NCBI GenBank assembly: GCA_947095585.1
Contig: OX352761.1
Span: 49,526,019-49,590,018, forward strand
Length of the DNA: 64,000 bases
Reading direction: 5' to 3'
DNA from: Nephrocerus scutellatus
Taxonomy: Eukaryota; Arthropoda; Insecta; Diptera; Pipunculidae
The notes below the pieces were generated by a model that ran no database searches, had not been told where the DNA came from, and saw only the letters and a program-made list of their open reading frames with translations. The translations under genes were made by a program, and so were the position numbers. Shown one piece after another: positions 1-10,239 of the stretch (the stretch's first letter is position 1; each line of letters begins with the position of its first letter).

Positions 1-676
1 TGCATTTACCCATTCTCTTCCCAATAATGTATCGAACGGTTCTTTTACAATGTATAGGTCGTACATTACATTCCGTTGCTCGTATTCGACGAACACTTCA
101 GACTTACCGAATGCAGGAAAAGTGTTATTATTGTATGTTTTAAGCATTATTTTTGTTGGTACAATTTTTGCGTTTGGCCCGTGGGCAAGTGAAAGTATCA
201 TAACTCATGACAGATATCGCTGCTCCGGTGTCAAATTCCATTCTAATATCTTTATGATTAATTTTTAGGGTTATGTAGTACTTCCCACCTTGTATATTAA
301 ATTTTCGATTTTTCTTAATGGAACATGTGCTTCGATTATTTTCTTTGGCAAAATTAAGCACGTTTAACTCAAACGGCCTATGATTATCTTCTTGACTTTC
401 TTCATAATCAGCTTGTGTGACTTGCAGTGTATTCGTCTCTCGATGAATTGATTGTGATCGCATGCACACTGAAGCCACATGGCCACGATTTCTGAACTTT
501 TTGCAATATAGATTTGTTGCTCGACATTTGTTTGCCAAATGGGTGTGCTTTCCACATCTGAAACATGCGAGTTTGTTGTTTCTTGAACAACTATTTGTAG
601 ATTTATTGCTATTAGCATTTGTTCTAACTTTTGTTCGATTTAACCCTTTGGTCCGTACTTGATGAATATTCTGCAT
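1..676 (-). pseudogene. Gypsy-1A nucleocapsid-protease remnant
   Basis: The reading frame 676-140 carries a CCHC zinc knuckle (CFRCGKHTHLANKC), then a second knuckle in which a cysteine is replaced (CKKFRNRGHVASVC), then the aspartic protease active-site motif EFDTGAAISV. An extra base near 184-186 relative to the other copies (gggcaagtg instead of gggcagtg) shifts the frame just after the protease motif. The knuckle would bind RNA during packaging and the protease would cut Gag-Pol. The altered second knuckle is present in every copy in the window, so it predates their duplication or is a family trait. Confidence 0.8.
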
Positions 677-691
677 GTTGTGGCTTTAGGC

Positions 692-1274
692 TTTCGATGC
701 TTCCATTGCAAGTGCATTTTCGATCGTCTTCTTCAGCGTCATGTTTGGCTCCCGCAGAAGTCGTTCCTTATATCGGAATCCCTCAGTCCTCTAATGAATT
801 GAGAACGCAAGTGTGTTTTTAATGTTGTCTTGCTGCGCGACTCACAAATAAAATTACAGTAGGCGCTCAACTTTTTCAGTTCTGCCAAATAGTTTGCTAC
901 CGATTCTCCTTCATGCTGTAATCTGAGCAGAAACTTGTGCTGTTCGGTGATTTCGTTGGGCCTCGGACTGAGGTGATCTTTTAACAGTTCCGTTAATTCC
1001 TCGTATGATTTAATACCTGGATCTTCGGGGGCTGTTAAATACGATAGAAGCTGGTAGTATTTAGCACCAATACAATTTATTAATACTTGCCGCTTTTTTT
1101 CGGATCGACAACATTTCGCAGCGCCAGATAATTTTCCAGCCTCTTAATGCAGTTTGGAAAAGGTTCCTCACTTTCGCTGAACGCTTCAAAATGTAAATTA
1201 GGAACACCGGATGCCGGTTGTAGGTTTTGTAGTGCATTTGTCAATGCTTGAAATAATTGCGTAGTTTCAGCCAT
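692..1274 (-). pseudogene. Gypsy-1A gag capsid remnant
   Basis: The likely gag start is the ATG whose complement ends at 1274 (MAETTQLFQALTNALQNL). The N-terminal 64 codons are open. A one-base loss in the T-run near 1090 then shifts the frame; copy E has one more T and stays open, which shows this is a deletion. The downstream part contains a capsid-like stretch (SYEELTELLKDHLSPRPNE) typical of K02A2.6-like Gypsy gag. A second frameshift before the nucleocapsid is shared by all copies. Confidence 0.75.
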
Positions 1275-1655
1275 CCTTAAAATTTTCCTTAATTTCCTAT
1301 GATCCTCGTCGCTACTGATAAATCTGGGATATCCCTAATGTTGTAGAACGGAAGAAGAACACGCTGGTTCAAAGTGACAGCAAAGAATGAATTTTATTTT
1401 CATATGTGTGGTTATGGTAATTAACAATAACGACTTAGAATACATTCACAATAGCATTTGGTATATTTCTTTTCCATATCCAACTCATTTTCCGAAAGGT
1501 TACTTCAATAATAATAATATTCCATAACAAGTTATTACTCTCGGAACGTTTGCCAGGTATTCAAGAGAGGTGATCGACCAGTTTTTGTACCTCCGGGGGC
1601 AGAATTTCTTCTCTATCCCCGGCAAAGTAGGCCGATGCAATCACTATATCCCGGT
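1275..1655 (-). repeat. Gypsy-1 leader and LTR region plus flank (copy A)
   Basis: Non-coding region upstream of the gag start, repeated at 17079-17459, 21808-22188 and 31559-31910. It carries AT-rich sequence with an aataataataat tract and the block gttattactctcggaacg. That block recurs in opposite orientation at 41345-41451 and in part at 60769-60790, which supports its being a dispersed LTR. The exact LTR ends could not be fixed because one complete element with both LTRs is absent. Confidence 0.55.
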
Positions 1656-4379
1656 CAGTCATCATCGAGCGCTCAACACGAGCACACGCAGATCACGCAT
1701 CATATCTTCAAGCTACCTGCTACCGATTGAAAAAAAAACCCAAAACCAAAAGCGAGCAATTCGCTACCTGCTACTTTTTATTTTTTATTTTTTCACTAAT
1801 TATTTTTTAATTTCAGAAATATTTTTCTTTCATTTCATATATATTTTCAGAAAAGATCTTCCTTTCGATCAGCCCTATAAAATGGGGAAAAAAGCAAAAA
1901 GGAAGGAAAAAGTAAACGAGGTCTTGTCCTTAATTAAGGAACAAGTAACCAACCATGGTGGGGATTTCCTCTTGTCTTTGTACCGAAGGCTGGATGAAGT
2001 GAACCAGCTGTGCGATTCAGCGACTTCAGAGGAGGAAACCATGAGCGTTGTCGAGGAATCGGATACTGAAGTGCCCGAATCCAGCAGTGGTGACTCCAGC
2101 GACGAAGACAGTCGCAAAGCTTGGTCTTCTCCCGAAACCATGCCCGCAAAGGCAAAAAAAAAGGAGGTTGTCTGGAAATTCCAGACCATCATCACCACCA
2201 ACATCATCTTCTCCTGGAGTGGCTGCTGTTGATAAAACAGCTTTACCAAAAGAGTCCCAAAAGATCTCAAATAAGAAGGCACCACCACCAGTCGCTCCAT
2301 CAAGCCAAAAATCCCAAACTACGGGACCAACATCAAAACCTTTTTCCATGCCGCCAATAGTCTGCTTCAGACTAAACGTCGCTCAACTATCAACTATCAA
2401 AGTTCACGAAGAGCGCCAACATTAGTTGCAGAATTCGCAACATCAACAGCAACAAATCAGTCGTTACGGCCATGAACAGAGATGGCCATCAGCTAATTCG
2501 GTCTTTCCTACAATCGGGAAAGACTGAGTTTAACACTTATACTGCAAAGGAGGACAGGAAAGAAATGTTGGTCCTAAAAGGTATTCACCACTCCTTTGAT
2601 GCTGAAGATGTCAAGGAAGCGTTGACGACAGAGGGTGTCCCTCGACTAGTGGTGAAACCCTTCAAATCTCAAAGGACTGACAAGAAATTTAATCATTTCA
2701 TTGTCGAGCTAGAGAAGAACTGCAATAAAGCGGCAGTTTGCTCAAAAACCCTCCTTTTGAACCAGTTGGTGCATTGGGAAAAACTAAAATCGGCGGGCAT
2801 TACTCAATGCAGAAACTGCCAAAAATTTGGACATGTCGCAAGTAATTGCGGCATGAAATACAGATGCGTCAAGTGCAAAGATGAGCACTTGCCTGGCCAA
2901 TGCCCAAGAAATGCAGACAATATAAAAGACGACAACGTTTTCTGCACAAACTGCCAGAAAAATGGACATCCGGCAAACTATAAAGGATGTCCAAAATATA
3001 AGGAAAAGATGGCTGAAAAGCTTAAAACCGCACAAAAGAAGAAGGAACAACATAAATTCGCCCAGATGTCTGCTTCAAAAGCCATAGTAAAGGGAGTAAG
3101 TTTTGCTAGTATAGCTGCTATGGGGACTTCCAGCAAGCCAGCAACGATCAGCAAGCCTCTAACAAGCAGCCATGCAGCATCAAACAGCAAACCAATAAAA
3201 AAGCCAGCCGTTAAACCTGTACCATCTACCGGAAAATCCAACATCTTCGACGATACGGAAAGGCTATTTGGAGCTGACCTCTTTACAATTTTACAGAAGG
3301 CAAGAGAAGTCGTGCCTGCTAATTATAGCAGTCTTGATGACAGGTCCCAAACTACCGTTTTGGGTCGACTTATTTGTGAATTATGTTCACAATAAGCAGG
3401 ATAAGTATATTCTCATATAATGTGAATTCCATTTATTCGTTAGCTAGGCGTATCACACTAACATTATTTATTAAAACTAATAAACCTGACCTTCTTCTTT
3501 TACAGGAAACAAATCTCACTGGGAGAAATCCGTTCAGTCCAGACGGATACAATATCCACAGGGTCGACAAAGGCAGTGGACGCTCTGGGACGGCGGTCTT
3601 TATCAGGAACACTATGGCAGGCGAAAAGGTGCAAATCAGTGGTCTACGTAGCATGGAAGCAACAGCTGTCAGCATTAAAGTCAACGAAGTGGAGACCTTG
3701 CTGGTGATATCGGTGTACAATCACTGTAACGCAACGAGGGAAGACATCCAACGGGATTTGCAAACTGTCTGCAACACCTCCTCTAGACACACATACTGTG
3801 TTGTTGGAGGTGATTTTAATGCTAGACATACTCGATGACAGGACGAAGTGTGCAATCACAAAGGAAGGGCCATTACAGACTGGATGGACTCAAATCCGCA
3901 TCAACACACGATGGCTATAGTTTCACAGCCCCGGAAGACGTACCCTCGGACACCGTCAACTTTGGATTTCTTTCTGGCAACCACAAATTTCTTAAATATT
4001 CTCCCAGAATTAAGAAATTATTCCTGCTTGGCGCATGATAGCTACAAGGATCATATGGCCATAGAGCTTCGAGTGAGGCTGAACCAGCGAATTGTGCAAG
4101 TCACCCCAACACCTGAACTTCACATCAACTTTAAGAAAATAAACTGGAACCGGTTTAGATCAGAAGTTGAAGCTGAACTTCCTATTCCAGCGGCTTGCAG
4201 AAATCTGGAGAATACAGAAATTGATGATGCTATCAGAAATTTTGAGATTACAGTGAATTCAGCCATTAATCGGCAGAAAACAATTCGCACTAGCAGGGAT
4301 CGCTTCCAACACTTGCCTGAGCATATACAGGCCATATATGCTCACAAGCAACGGCTTAGGAAACGCCTTCAGAGAATCT
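1656..4379 (+). mobile_element. Jockey-clade LINE J1, copy A (5' part only)
   Basis: Starts with the J1 5' end cagtcatcatcgagcgctc immediately after the Gypsy-1 flank ctatatcccggt, exactly as in copies C and D. It contains the 5' UTR, ORF1 and the first third of ORF2, then stops abruptly at 4379/4380, where minus-strand Gypsy-1 sequence begins. Copy D continues past this point to a poly(A) tail, so A is truncated by rearrangement and not by 5' truncation during reverse transcription. Confidence 0.88.
1882..3395 (+). pseudogene. J1 copy A ORF1 (Jockey-type nucleic-acid-binding protein), frameshifted
   Basis: Start chosen at ATG 1882 (MGKKAKRKEKVNEVLSLIK), the same in all copies. The N-terminal part is acidic and serine-rich. 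Next comes a region like the PRE/C2HC domain (EMLVLKGIHHSFDAEDVKEA) and then three zinc knuckles (CRNCQKFGHVASNC, CVKCKDEHLPGQC, CTNCQKNGHPANYKGC), the arrangement of Jockey ORF1 proteins that coat LINE RNA. Two lesions are private to this copy: an extra A in the run at 2153-2161, and a 7-base duplication near 2391-2400 (caactatcaactat). ORF1 ends at 3395 and overlaps the ORF2 ATG at 3383, implying coupled reinitiation in the live ancestor. Confidence 0.85.
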
Positions 4380-4384
4380 ATTAA
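3383..4384 (+). pseudogene. J1 copy A ORF2, endonuclease part with in-frame stop, truncated
   Basis: Encodes the APE-type endonuclease of a Jockey ORF2. It starts FSYNVNSIYSLARR, has the catalytic glutamate segment LLLQETNLTGRN, and the motif GGDFNARHTR is followed directly by an in-frame TGA at 3836-3838. The same frame then continues (QDEVCNHKGRAITDW) to the breakpoint at 4379. The stop is at the same codon in copies C and D. The reverse transcriptase is missing, replaced by Gypsy-1 sequence; the frame ends a few bases into it. Confidence 0.85.
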
Positions 4385-5736
4385 GTGTGACTTTGTAGTC
4401 GGCACACAAACGTATCGTTTTGTCAGATTTGACAACAGGAAAGATTGGTGTTCCCCAATCGGAGTGCGTAACTTTCTCGAGAATGCCATCGCACATCTAG
4501 CCTTGTAATTTCTTCTTCTATTAAGGGTCGTATCGCATATGCTACTGGCCAAGGCTTAACGAAAATCGGCGTCGTACCTTCACGAAGTTTTAGAATTCCC
4601 TTAATATTAGGAATCGTTCAAATTTTTGATTCAAAAATTTCTCTGTGATTTTCAAAAATTTGCTGCATAATCAAAGTTAAATCTCGATCTGTAAATGTAT
4701 CAACTGAAAAAGCCAAGTGCATTTACCCATTCTCTTCCCAATTATGTATCGAACGGTTCTTTTACAATGTATAGGTCGTACATTACATTCCGTTGCTCGT
4801 ATTCGGCGAACACTTCAGACTTACCGAATGCAGGAAAAGTGTTATTATTGTATGTTTTAAGCATTATTTTTGTTGGTACAATTTTTGCGTTTGGCCCGTG
4901 GGCAGTGAAAGTGTCATAACTCATGACAGATATCGCTGCTCCGGTGCCAAATTCCATTCTAATATCTTTATGATTAATTTTTAGGGTTATGTAGTACTTC
5001 CCACCTTGTATATTAAATTTTCGATTTTTCTTAATGGAACATGTGCTTCGATTATTTTCTTTGGCAAAATTAAGTTTAACTCAAACGGCCTATGATTATC
5101 TTCTTGACTTTCTTCATAATCAGCTTGTGTGACTTGCAGTGTATTCGTCTCTCGATGAATTGATTGTGATCGCATGCACACTAAAGCCACATGGCCACGA
5201 TTTCTGAACTTTTTGCAATATAGATTTGTTGCTCGACATTTGTTTGCCAAATGGGTGTGCTTTCCACATCTGAAACATGCGAGTTTGTTGTTTCTTGTTT
5301 CTATTTGTAGATTTATTGCTATTAGCATTTGTTCTAACTTTTGTTCGATTTAACCCTTTGGTCCGTACTTGATGAATATTCTGCATGTTGTGGCTTTAGG
5401 CTTTCGATGCTTCCATTGCAAGTGCATTTTCGATCGTCTTCTTCAGCGTCATGTTTGGCTCCCGCAGAAGTCGTTCCTTATATCGGAATCCCTCAGTCCT
5501 CTAATGAATTGAGAACGCAAGTGTGTTTTTAATGTCGTCTTGCTGCGCGACTCACAAATAAAATTACAGTAGGCGCTCAACTTTTTCAGTTCTGCCAAAT
5601 AGTTTGCTACCGATTCTCCTTCATGCTGTAATCTGAGCAGAAACTTGTGCTGTTCGGTGATTTCGTTGGGCCTCGGACTGAGGTGATCTTTTAACAGTTC
5701 CGTTAATTCCTCGTATGATTTAATACCTGGATCTTC
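4380..5736 (-). mobile_element. Gypsy-1 copy B (partial)
   Basis: Begins inside the reverse transcriptase fingers at the shared breakpoint (attaagtgtgactttgtag) and runs through protease and nucleocapsid into the C-terminal capsid region. It stops at 5736/5737, where minus-strand LINE ORF1 begins. Compared with copy A it has a small deletion in the nucleocapsid region (near 5075, and around 5297-5305). The left boundary is identical to that of copy D. Confidence 0.85.
4380..5736 (-). pseudogene. Gypsy-1B gag-protease-RT remnant
   Basis: From high to low coordinate: the capsid C-terminal part (5736-5449, SYEELTELLKDHLSPRPNE), the zinc knuckle CFRCGKHTHLANKC (about 5290-5245), the protease motif EFGTGAAISV in which the catalytic aspartate of DTG is replaced by glycine (about 4957-4930), and the start of the reverse transcriptase (4750-4380, including [13 protein letters not shown] and CADYK). 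Multiple frameshifts separate these parts. The loss of the protease aspartate is specific to this copy: the others read DTG. Confidence 0.8.
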
Positions 5737-6776
5737 CACCATAGGCTTTTCGCAAGGAAAGGAAGTCAGTTGGTGAAATGTTTTCTACTTCAAATTGAGA
5801 CTTTATTGCGTCGCATATGTCCTCTTTTGAGGTTATTTCATCGATGTCCCTGATCTCGATACTAGTCCGTTGGGTAAGATTCCTAACAATCGCCTGCTCG
5901 CCTAGCGCTTCGCTGAGGACACTCTTGAATTCGGCGGTCATTTCCCCTGTATCCTTAAGCTGGATGAGAAGATCGCCTTTTTGTGTTCTCCTGATCCTGG
6001 AAACTTATTTTCCAATTAGCTCCATTTTTGGGTCCGCTTTCATGTTACGTAGACTCTGCGCATAGGACATTTCACCCTTCGCTTGTATAACGATAGCGTC
6101 GGGTCTTATATTTCTGACTTTTTTTGATGTTTGCCTGGTGACAGTCTCCTTGCTAATGGCGTTGGTTTTGACCTTTTTTCCTTTGGTGACAACCCTTGTC
6201 CATTCGCCTTCTCCCGTTTTCGGTGCATTTCCGTTTTTTCCCTCCGGGATTTTAGCGGTAGTCGCTGTTACCTTTTCTATGGGTTTTTGTAACGACTTTT
6301 GATTTTGATGCCTTTTTGCTTTTGGCGTCTCGCTGTCTATCGTCTGCTTCCGTTTTGGCTCAAGTGTAGCTTTTAGCCAGGGGGAAGTTTGTGAGGAGGT
6401 GTGTTTTCTAATCACCTCCTTTGCCTTTTCATCTTTAAGGCTGATAGCCGATAGCTCATAAAGCTTTTTTATGCTATCAATTGCATCACGCATTGCTTGG
6501 TGGATAGACCGCCTTTTTCCATCTTCCAGCATATCTACCAGTTTCCTGATTTGCTCGCCTAGCTTGAGGAAATCAGACTTCTGATGTTTTGGTTTTTCGG
6601 TCGTCTTCTTCTTACTAGTTGACGGCGACACGCGTACATCTGTGGATCCTGGCGATTTAGTTTTTTTGGGCAGCTGGTGACCTTACCAATCTGGAACTCC
6701 TTTGAAAGGCGTTTACTTCGACCACCTCTTCTACTTCTCCTCCTCCTACTCCTCCTCCTAATTTCAAAGAATTCAT
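5737..6776 (-). pseudogene. R1/LOA-like LINE ORF1, frameshifted and truncated
   Basis: The start is most likely the ATG complementary to 6774-6776 (MNSLKLGGGVGGGEVEEVVE). A one-base slip in the T-run near 6661-6667 shifts to the frame that carries SPSTSKKKTTEKPKHQ. An in-frame TAA at about 6004-6006 then interrupts it, and the frame resumes with KGDLLIQLKDTGEMTAEF and TSIEIRDIDEITSKEDI. The latter resembles the conserved segment of R1/LOA-type ORF1 proteins before their zinc knuckles. The protein is cut at 5737 before any knuckle, at a direct junction with Gypsy-1. ORF2 is absent. Confidence 0.7.
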
Positions 6777-7458
6777 TTTAAATGGGTCCCCACTCAAAGC
6801 CGTTGTCAGTGTTCGGGTGTGTAGTCACCTAAGGATCCCATGGTTATCTATGCAAGCAGTGAGGCCATGCAATGGGTTGACACGAGCCCTTATGGGGTCT
6901 TGTGTTCAGAGCCAGATCAGTGTTAGACAGGAATTTTCATCTGTACCTACACCACTAACTTAATAGCGACGAAACATTGAGCGTACTTTGAGTCCTGCCA
7001 GGGTTTTAACGGGACGGGGGCGCCGGTAGCATTAGCCTGAAAGCCATTTCAGCAAAATTTCACTCTCGCCTACTCAGGTAACAGAATACTACAGACGTCA
7101 GCCCAAGAGTTGACTGATCAAGATTGTGCCTCCAGTATACCATAATTAAGACCTTACTGGGCTCAGTCTTAATGCATTCGTTGAAAGCCGCGCTCCTTCG
7201 TTGGCCACGGCTTTTTCTCCGGGCGGGTTGGGAGTTATACCGCTCCTACTCGGTCGTCAGAGCCTCGGCGAGCAGGTTTTTCCATGCAAGAGAGGTTGAC
7301 AGTGCCTTCTTCTCCGCCGTAATCCTGGCTAGGACCCCTCACATGGTACTATCACCCGGGACAGGTGAACCAAGGTTTGTTGACGTGGTTTTACTCCCCG
7401 GACTACGGCTCGTGGGGTTGTCAGACCTAACACTCTACTTCAAGAGTGCCCTTGCGGT
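6777..7458 (-). other. Probable 5' UTR of the R1/LOA-like LINE
   Basis: GC-richer, non-coding sequence directly upstream, on the minus strand, of the ORF1 start at 6776. It runs to the edge of the GT microsatellite. Its composition differs from the AT-rich surroundings, and it contains no reading frame with similarity I recognise. Assignment as a LINE leader rests on position only. Confidence 0.5.
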
Positions 7459-7760
<302 letters not shown>

Positions 7761-8060
7761 TATATATAATTTGTACATGGTTTGTATAGCTTTAGCATGT
7801 TATTATGGACTTCTTTATTTATTCCATTTATACTAATTGTGGTGTTAACACCATTTCTGTTTATGTTTTCGTATGGTCCTTTATATGCACTTTGGCTGTT
7901 TTTCCTATTTTGTGCTTTTAAAAGAACTAAATCTCCTATGTTCGCTTTTAGTGTGTTTCTATAGTCTGTGTAACTATTTGATGTTCTTTTAATTTTTATT
8001 TTCTTTGTTATATTTGTAGCTTTTTGTAATGCTGTTTTTAATCTAATGCGAAGTTCGGTT

Positions 8061-8306
8061 ATGTAGTCTTTAAAGTTGTAAATTTTTGGTTTGTTCGTTT
8101 TTATGTTACTTGGTAGGACTGCTATCACCATAAATTAGTTCGAATGGTGGTAGCCTGTGTTAATGTGTGGAGTAGTGTTGCTTATGTAGTCTTTAAAGTT
8201 GTAAATTTTTGGTTTGTTCGTTTTTATGTTACTTGGTAGGACTGCTATCACCATAAATTAGTTCGAATGGTGGTAGCCTGTGTTAATGTGTGGAGTAGTG
8301 TTGTAT
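8061..8306. repeat. 123-bp direct tandem duplication inside integrase
   Basis: Sequence from atgtagtctttaaagttg at 8061 repeats from 8184 with the same 123-base period. The copies look identical over the visible length. The period is 41 codons, so the duplication itself does not shift the frame. It postdates the element's insertion and probably arose by replication slippage or unequal exchange. Confidence 0.93.
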
Positions 8307-8933
8307 GCAAATGTGTAGTGTGCGATCCATTTGTCCCAGTCATTGTTTTCAGTAAAAGATAAAAGATATTCATTCATGACTCTATGGTTTCTTTCCAGTG
8401 AACCAAGTGTTTCGTGGTGATAAGGGGTTGAGAATGTCTGTTTGATTTTGACTAGTGAGCAAATATTTTTGAGTAGTTCGTTTGTGAATTCTGTCCCATT
8501 GTCTGAGTTTAATATTTTGAAAAGTCCGTATTTTAGTACTAGTTGTTCGACTAAAGTGTGTTTTGTTTGTTTGTTTCTTGTGCAAAGGTCGCAGTTTGTA
8601 ATGACATCTTTTACCATTCGGTACATGTTCTTCCAGACGTATCGTTGTTTTAGTTTTATTAGTGTTTTCTTACTCCTTGATGACCTCCGTGTGCAGAATT
8701 GTGATACTCATCGATTAGCTTGTATTTTGTTAATTCATATATGCTTCTTTTATTTCTTCTTTAGTATGTATTTTAAATATTCATCATTGTTTCTTAGCGC
8801 TAGGTCTTTAATATTTTCTTTATTCATTCTGGATGCTAGCTTCCTCAGTATCGAATCTAAATTCGCTGAAATATCTTTACATCCAACGTGCACGTATTTA
8901 TAAATCAATATTGATTTGGTCATTTTGTATATA

Positions 8934-10237
8934 ACGGGTGTTTTTTTAAGAGGTTGCCGATTTTTTTTTTGAATAAAACACATATAAAATTATGAAATGA
9001 CCAAAATTTTTTTTTATTTGGTAGATAATTTTTTGGCATTTAACATTTAAACACAATTTCTGGCATATGGCTACCACGACTATTTTTCACAAATGTCATT
9101 CTGGAGGTCCAATTTTCCAGCACTTTTTCAAGCATTTGAGGGCGTATGTCAGCAATGACACGTTGAATATTGGTTTCCAAAGCGTCAATCGATTGAGGTT
9201 TATCCACATAAACCAATGACTTCACGTATCCCCACAAAAAGTAATCGAGTGGCGTCAAATCGCACGAACGCGGAGGCCAATTCACCGGACCATTTCTCGA
9301 AATAATGTTGTCGTTGAAAGTTTCTTTCAATAAGTCGATTGTTTCACGTGCTGTATGGCAAGTGGCACCATCGTGTTGAAACCACATTTCATCCATATCC
9401 ATATCTTCAAGATTTGACAACAAAAACTCATTTAACATGGTTCTGTATCGATTTCCATTCACGGTAACGCGTCGTCCTTCCTCATTTTTAAAGAAATATG
9501 GACCGATGATCCCACCAGCCCATAGACCGCACCAAACAGTACATTTATCAGGATGCATTGGTAATTCTTGAACGGCGTGTGGATTATCTTTGCTCCAAAT
9601 GCGACAATTTTGTTTGTTGACGTATCCATTTAACAAAAAATGCGCCTCATCACTGAAGAGAATTTTACGGTAAAAAAATGGATCTTCGTTCAATTGATTT
9701 AACGACCAATCACTGAATTCACGGCGCAAACGATGGTCGTGTGGCTTTAATTCTTGCACCAATTGAATTTTGTATGGCACCAAACCCAAATCTTTACGTA
9801 AAATTTTCCATAAAGTCGATGGACAAAGTCCAATTTGCTGAGCACGACGACGAATCGATAAATTGTCGTTTTCTTCGACACTGGCCTCAACGACAGCAAT
9901 ATTTTCTTCTGTACGAACTCTTCTCATTCTTGTCGGTGGCTTGGCATCCAAAAGAGTGAATGTAGACCGAAATTTGGTAATTACGTTCTTTATGGTGGTC
10001 TCTGACGGACGATTATGTGCACCATAAAATTCACGAAGTGCTCTATAAACATTTTTAATTGAACACTGATTTTGAAAATAAATTTCCACGATTTGAAAAC
10101 GTTGTTCTAGAGTTAACCTATTCATAATGATTTGCCAAACAATACTGAGTAGAAATGCCACTGTGAGCTGTCAAAACAACTGTCATAAAATAAAACGACA
10201 TCTATCGGAAAAACAAACCTCCTAAAAAAACACCCTT
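8934..10237 (-). mobile_element. mariner/Tc1-superfamily transposon, apparently complete
   Basis: A 1304-base element bounded by TA target duplications (8932-8933 and 10238-10239). The terminal inverted repeats read gggtgtttttttaagaggtt at the left and, on the opposite strand, gggtgtttttttaggaggtt at the right. It interrupts Gypsy-4 pol between RNase H and integrase, and removing it rejoins collinear Gypsy protein segments. The internal transposase is open from end to end, which makes this the least decayed element in the window. Confidence 0.92.
9040..10125 (-). CDS. mariner/Tc1-superfamily transposase
   Basis: A 361-residue transposase if the start is the Met of MNRLTLEQRFQIVEIYF. An upstream in-frame Met at 10161 would add 12 residues but lies outside the conserved start. 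The N-terminal half is a paired helix-turn-helix DNA-binding region (ALREFYGAHNRPSETTIKN, then the linker RTEENIAVVEAS and a second helix set SIRRRAQQIGLCPSTLWKI). The catalytic aspartates are visible in ILFSDEAHF, WFQHDGATCHTARE and SCDLTPLDYFLWG. By my count 36 residues separate the second and third. The enzyme would excise and insert the element at TA sites. Length and motif set match active family members and no break is visible. Activity is inferred, not shown. Confidence 0.92.
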   Translation of the reverse strand: MNRLTLEQRFQIVEIYFQNQCSIKNVYRALREFYGAHNRPSETTIKNVITKFRSTFTLLDAKPPTRMRRVRTEENIAVVEASVEENDNLSIRRRAQQIGLCPSTLWKILRKDLGLVPYKIQLVQELKPHDHRLRREFSDWSLNQLNEDPFFYRKILFSDEAHFLLNGYVNKQNCRIWSKDNPHAVQELPMHPDKCTVWCGLWAGGIIGPYFFKNEEGRRVTVNGNRYRTMLNEFLLSNLEDMDMDEMWFQHDGATCHTARETIDLLKETFNDNIISRNGPVNWPPRSCDLTPLDYFLWGYVKSLVYVDKPQSIDALETNIQRVIADIRPQMLEKVLENWTSRMTFVKNSRGSHMPEIVFKC

Positions 10238-10239
10238 TA

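Larger units (their letters stand above)
1..1655 (-). mobile_element. Gypsy-1 LTR retrotransposon, copy A (partial)
   Basis: Minus-strand piece of a Ty3/Gypsy element running from the protease (window edge) through the nucleocapsid and capsid parts of gag to the leader/LTR region, where the J1 LINE starts at 1656. It is nearly identical by eye to copies B (4380-5736), C (15269-17459), D (20197-22188) and E (30067-31900). Position 1 corresponds to 15806 in copy C, so the reverse transcriptase part lies outside the window. Gag and protease are frameshifted, so the copy is dead. Superfamily is confident; family name is not assigned. Confidence 0.85.

Noticed and set aside
2784..3053. Minus-strand frames opposite J1 ORF1 (repeated in copies C and D)
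   Set aside because: Antisense shadows of ORF1 with no domain; recurrence only reflects element duplication.
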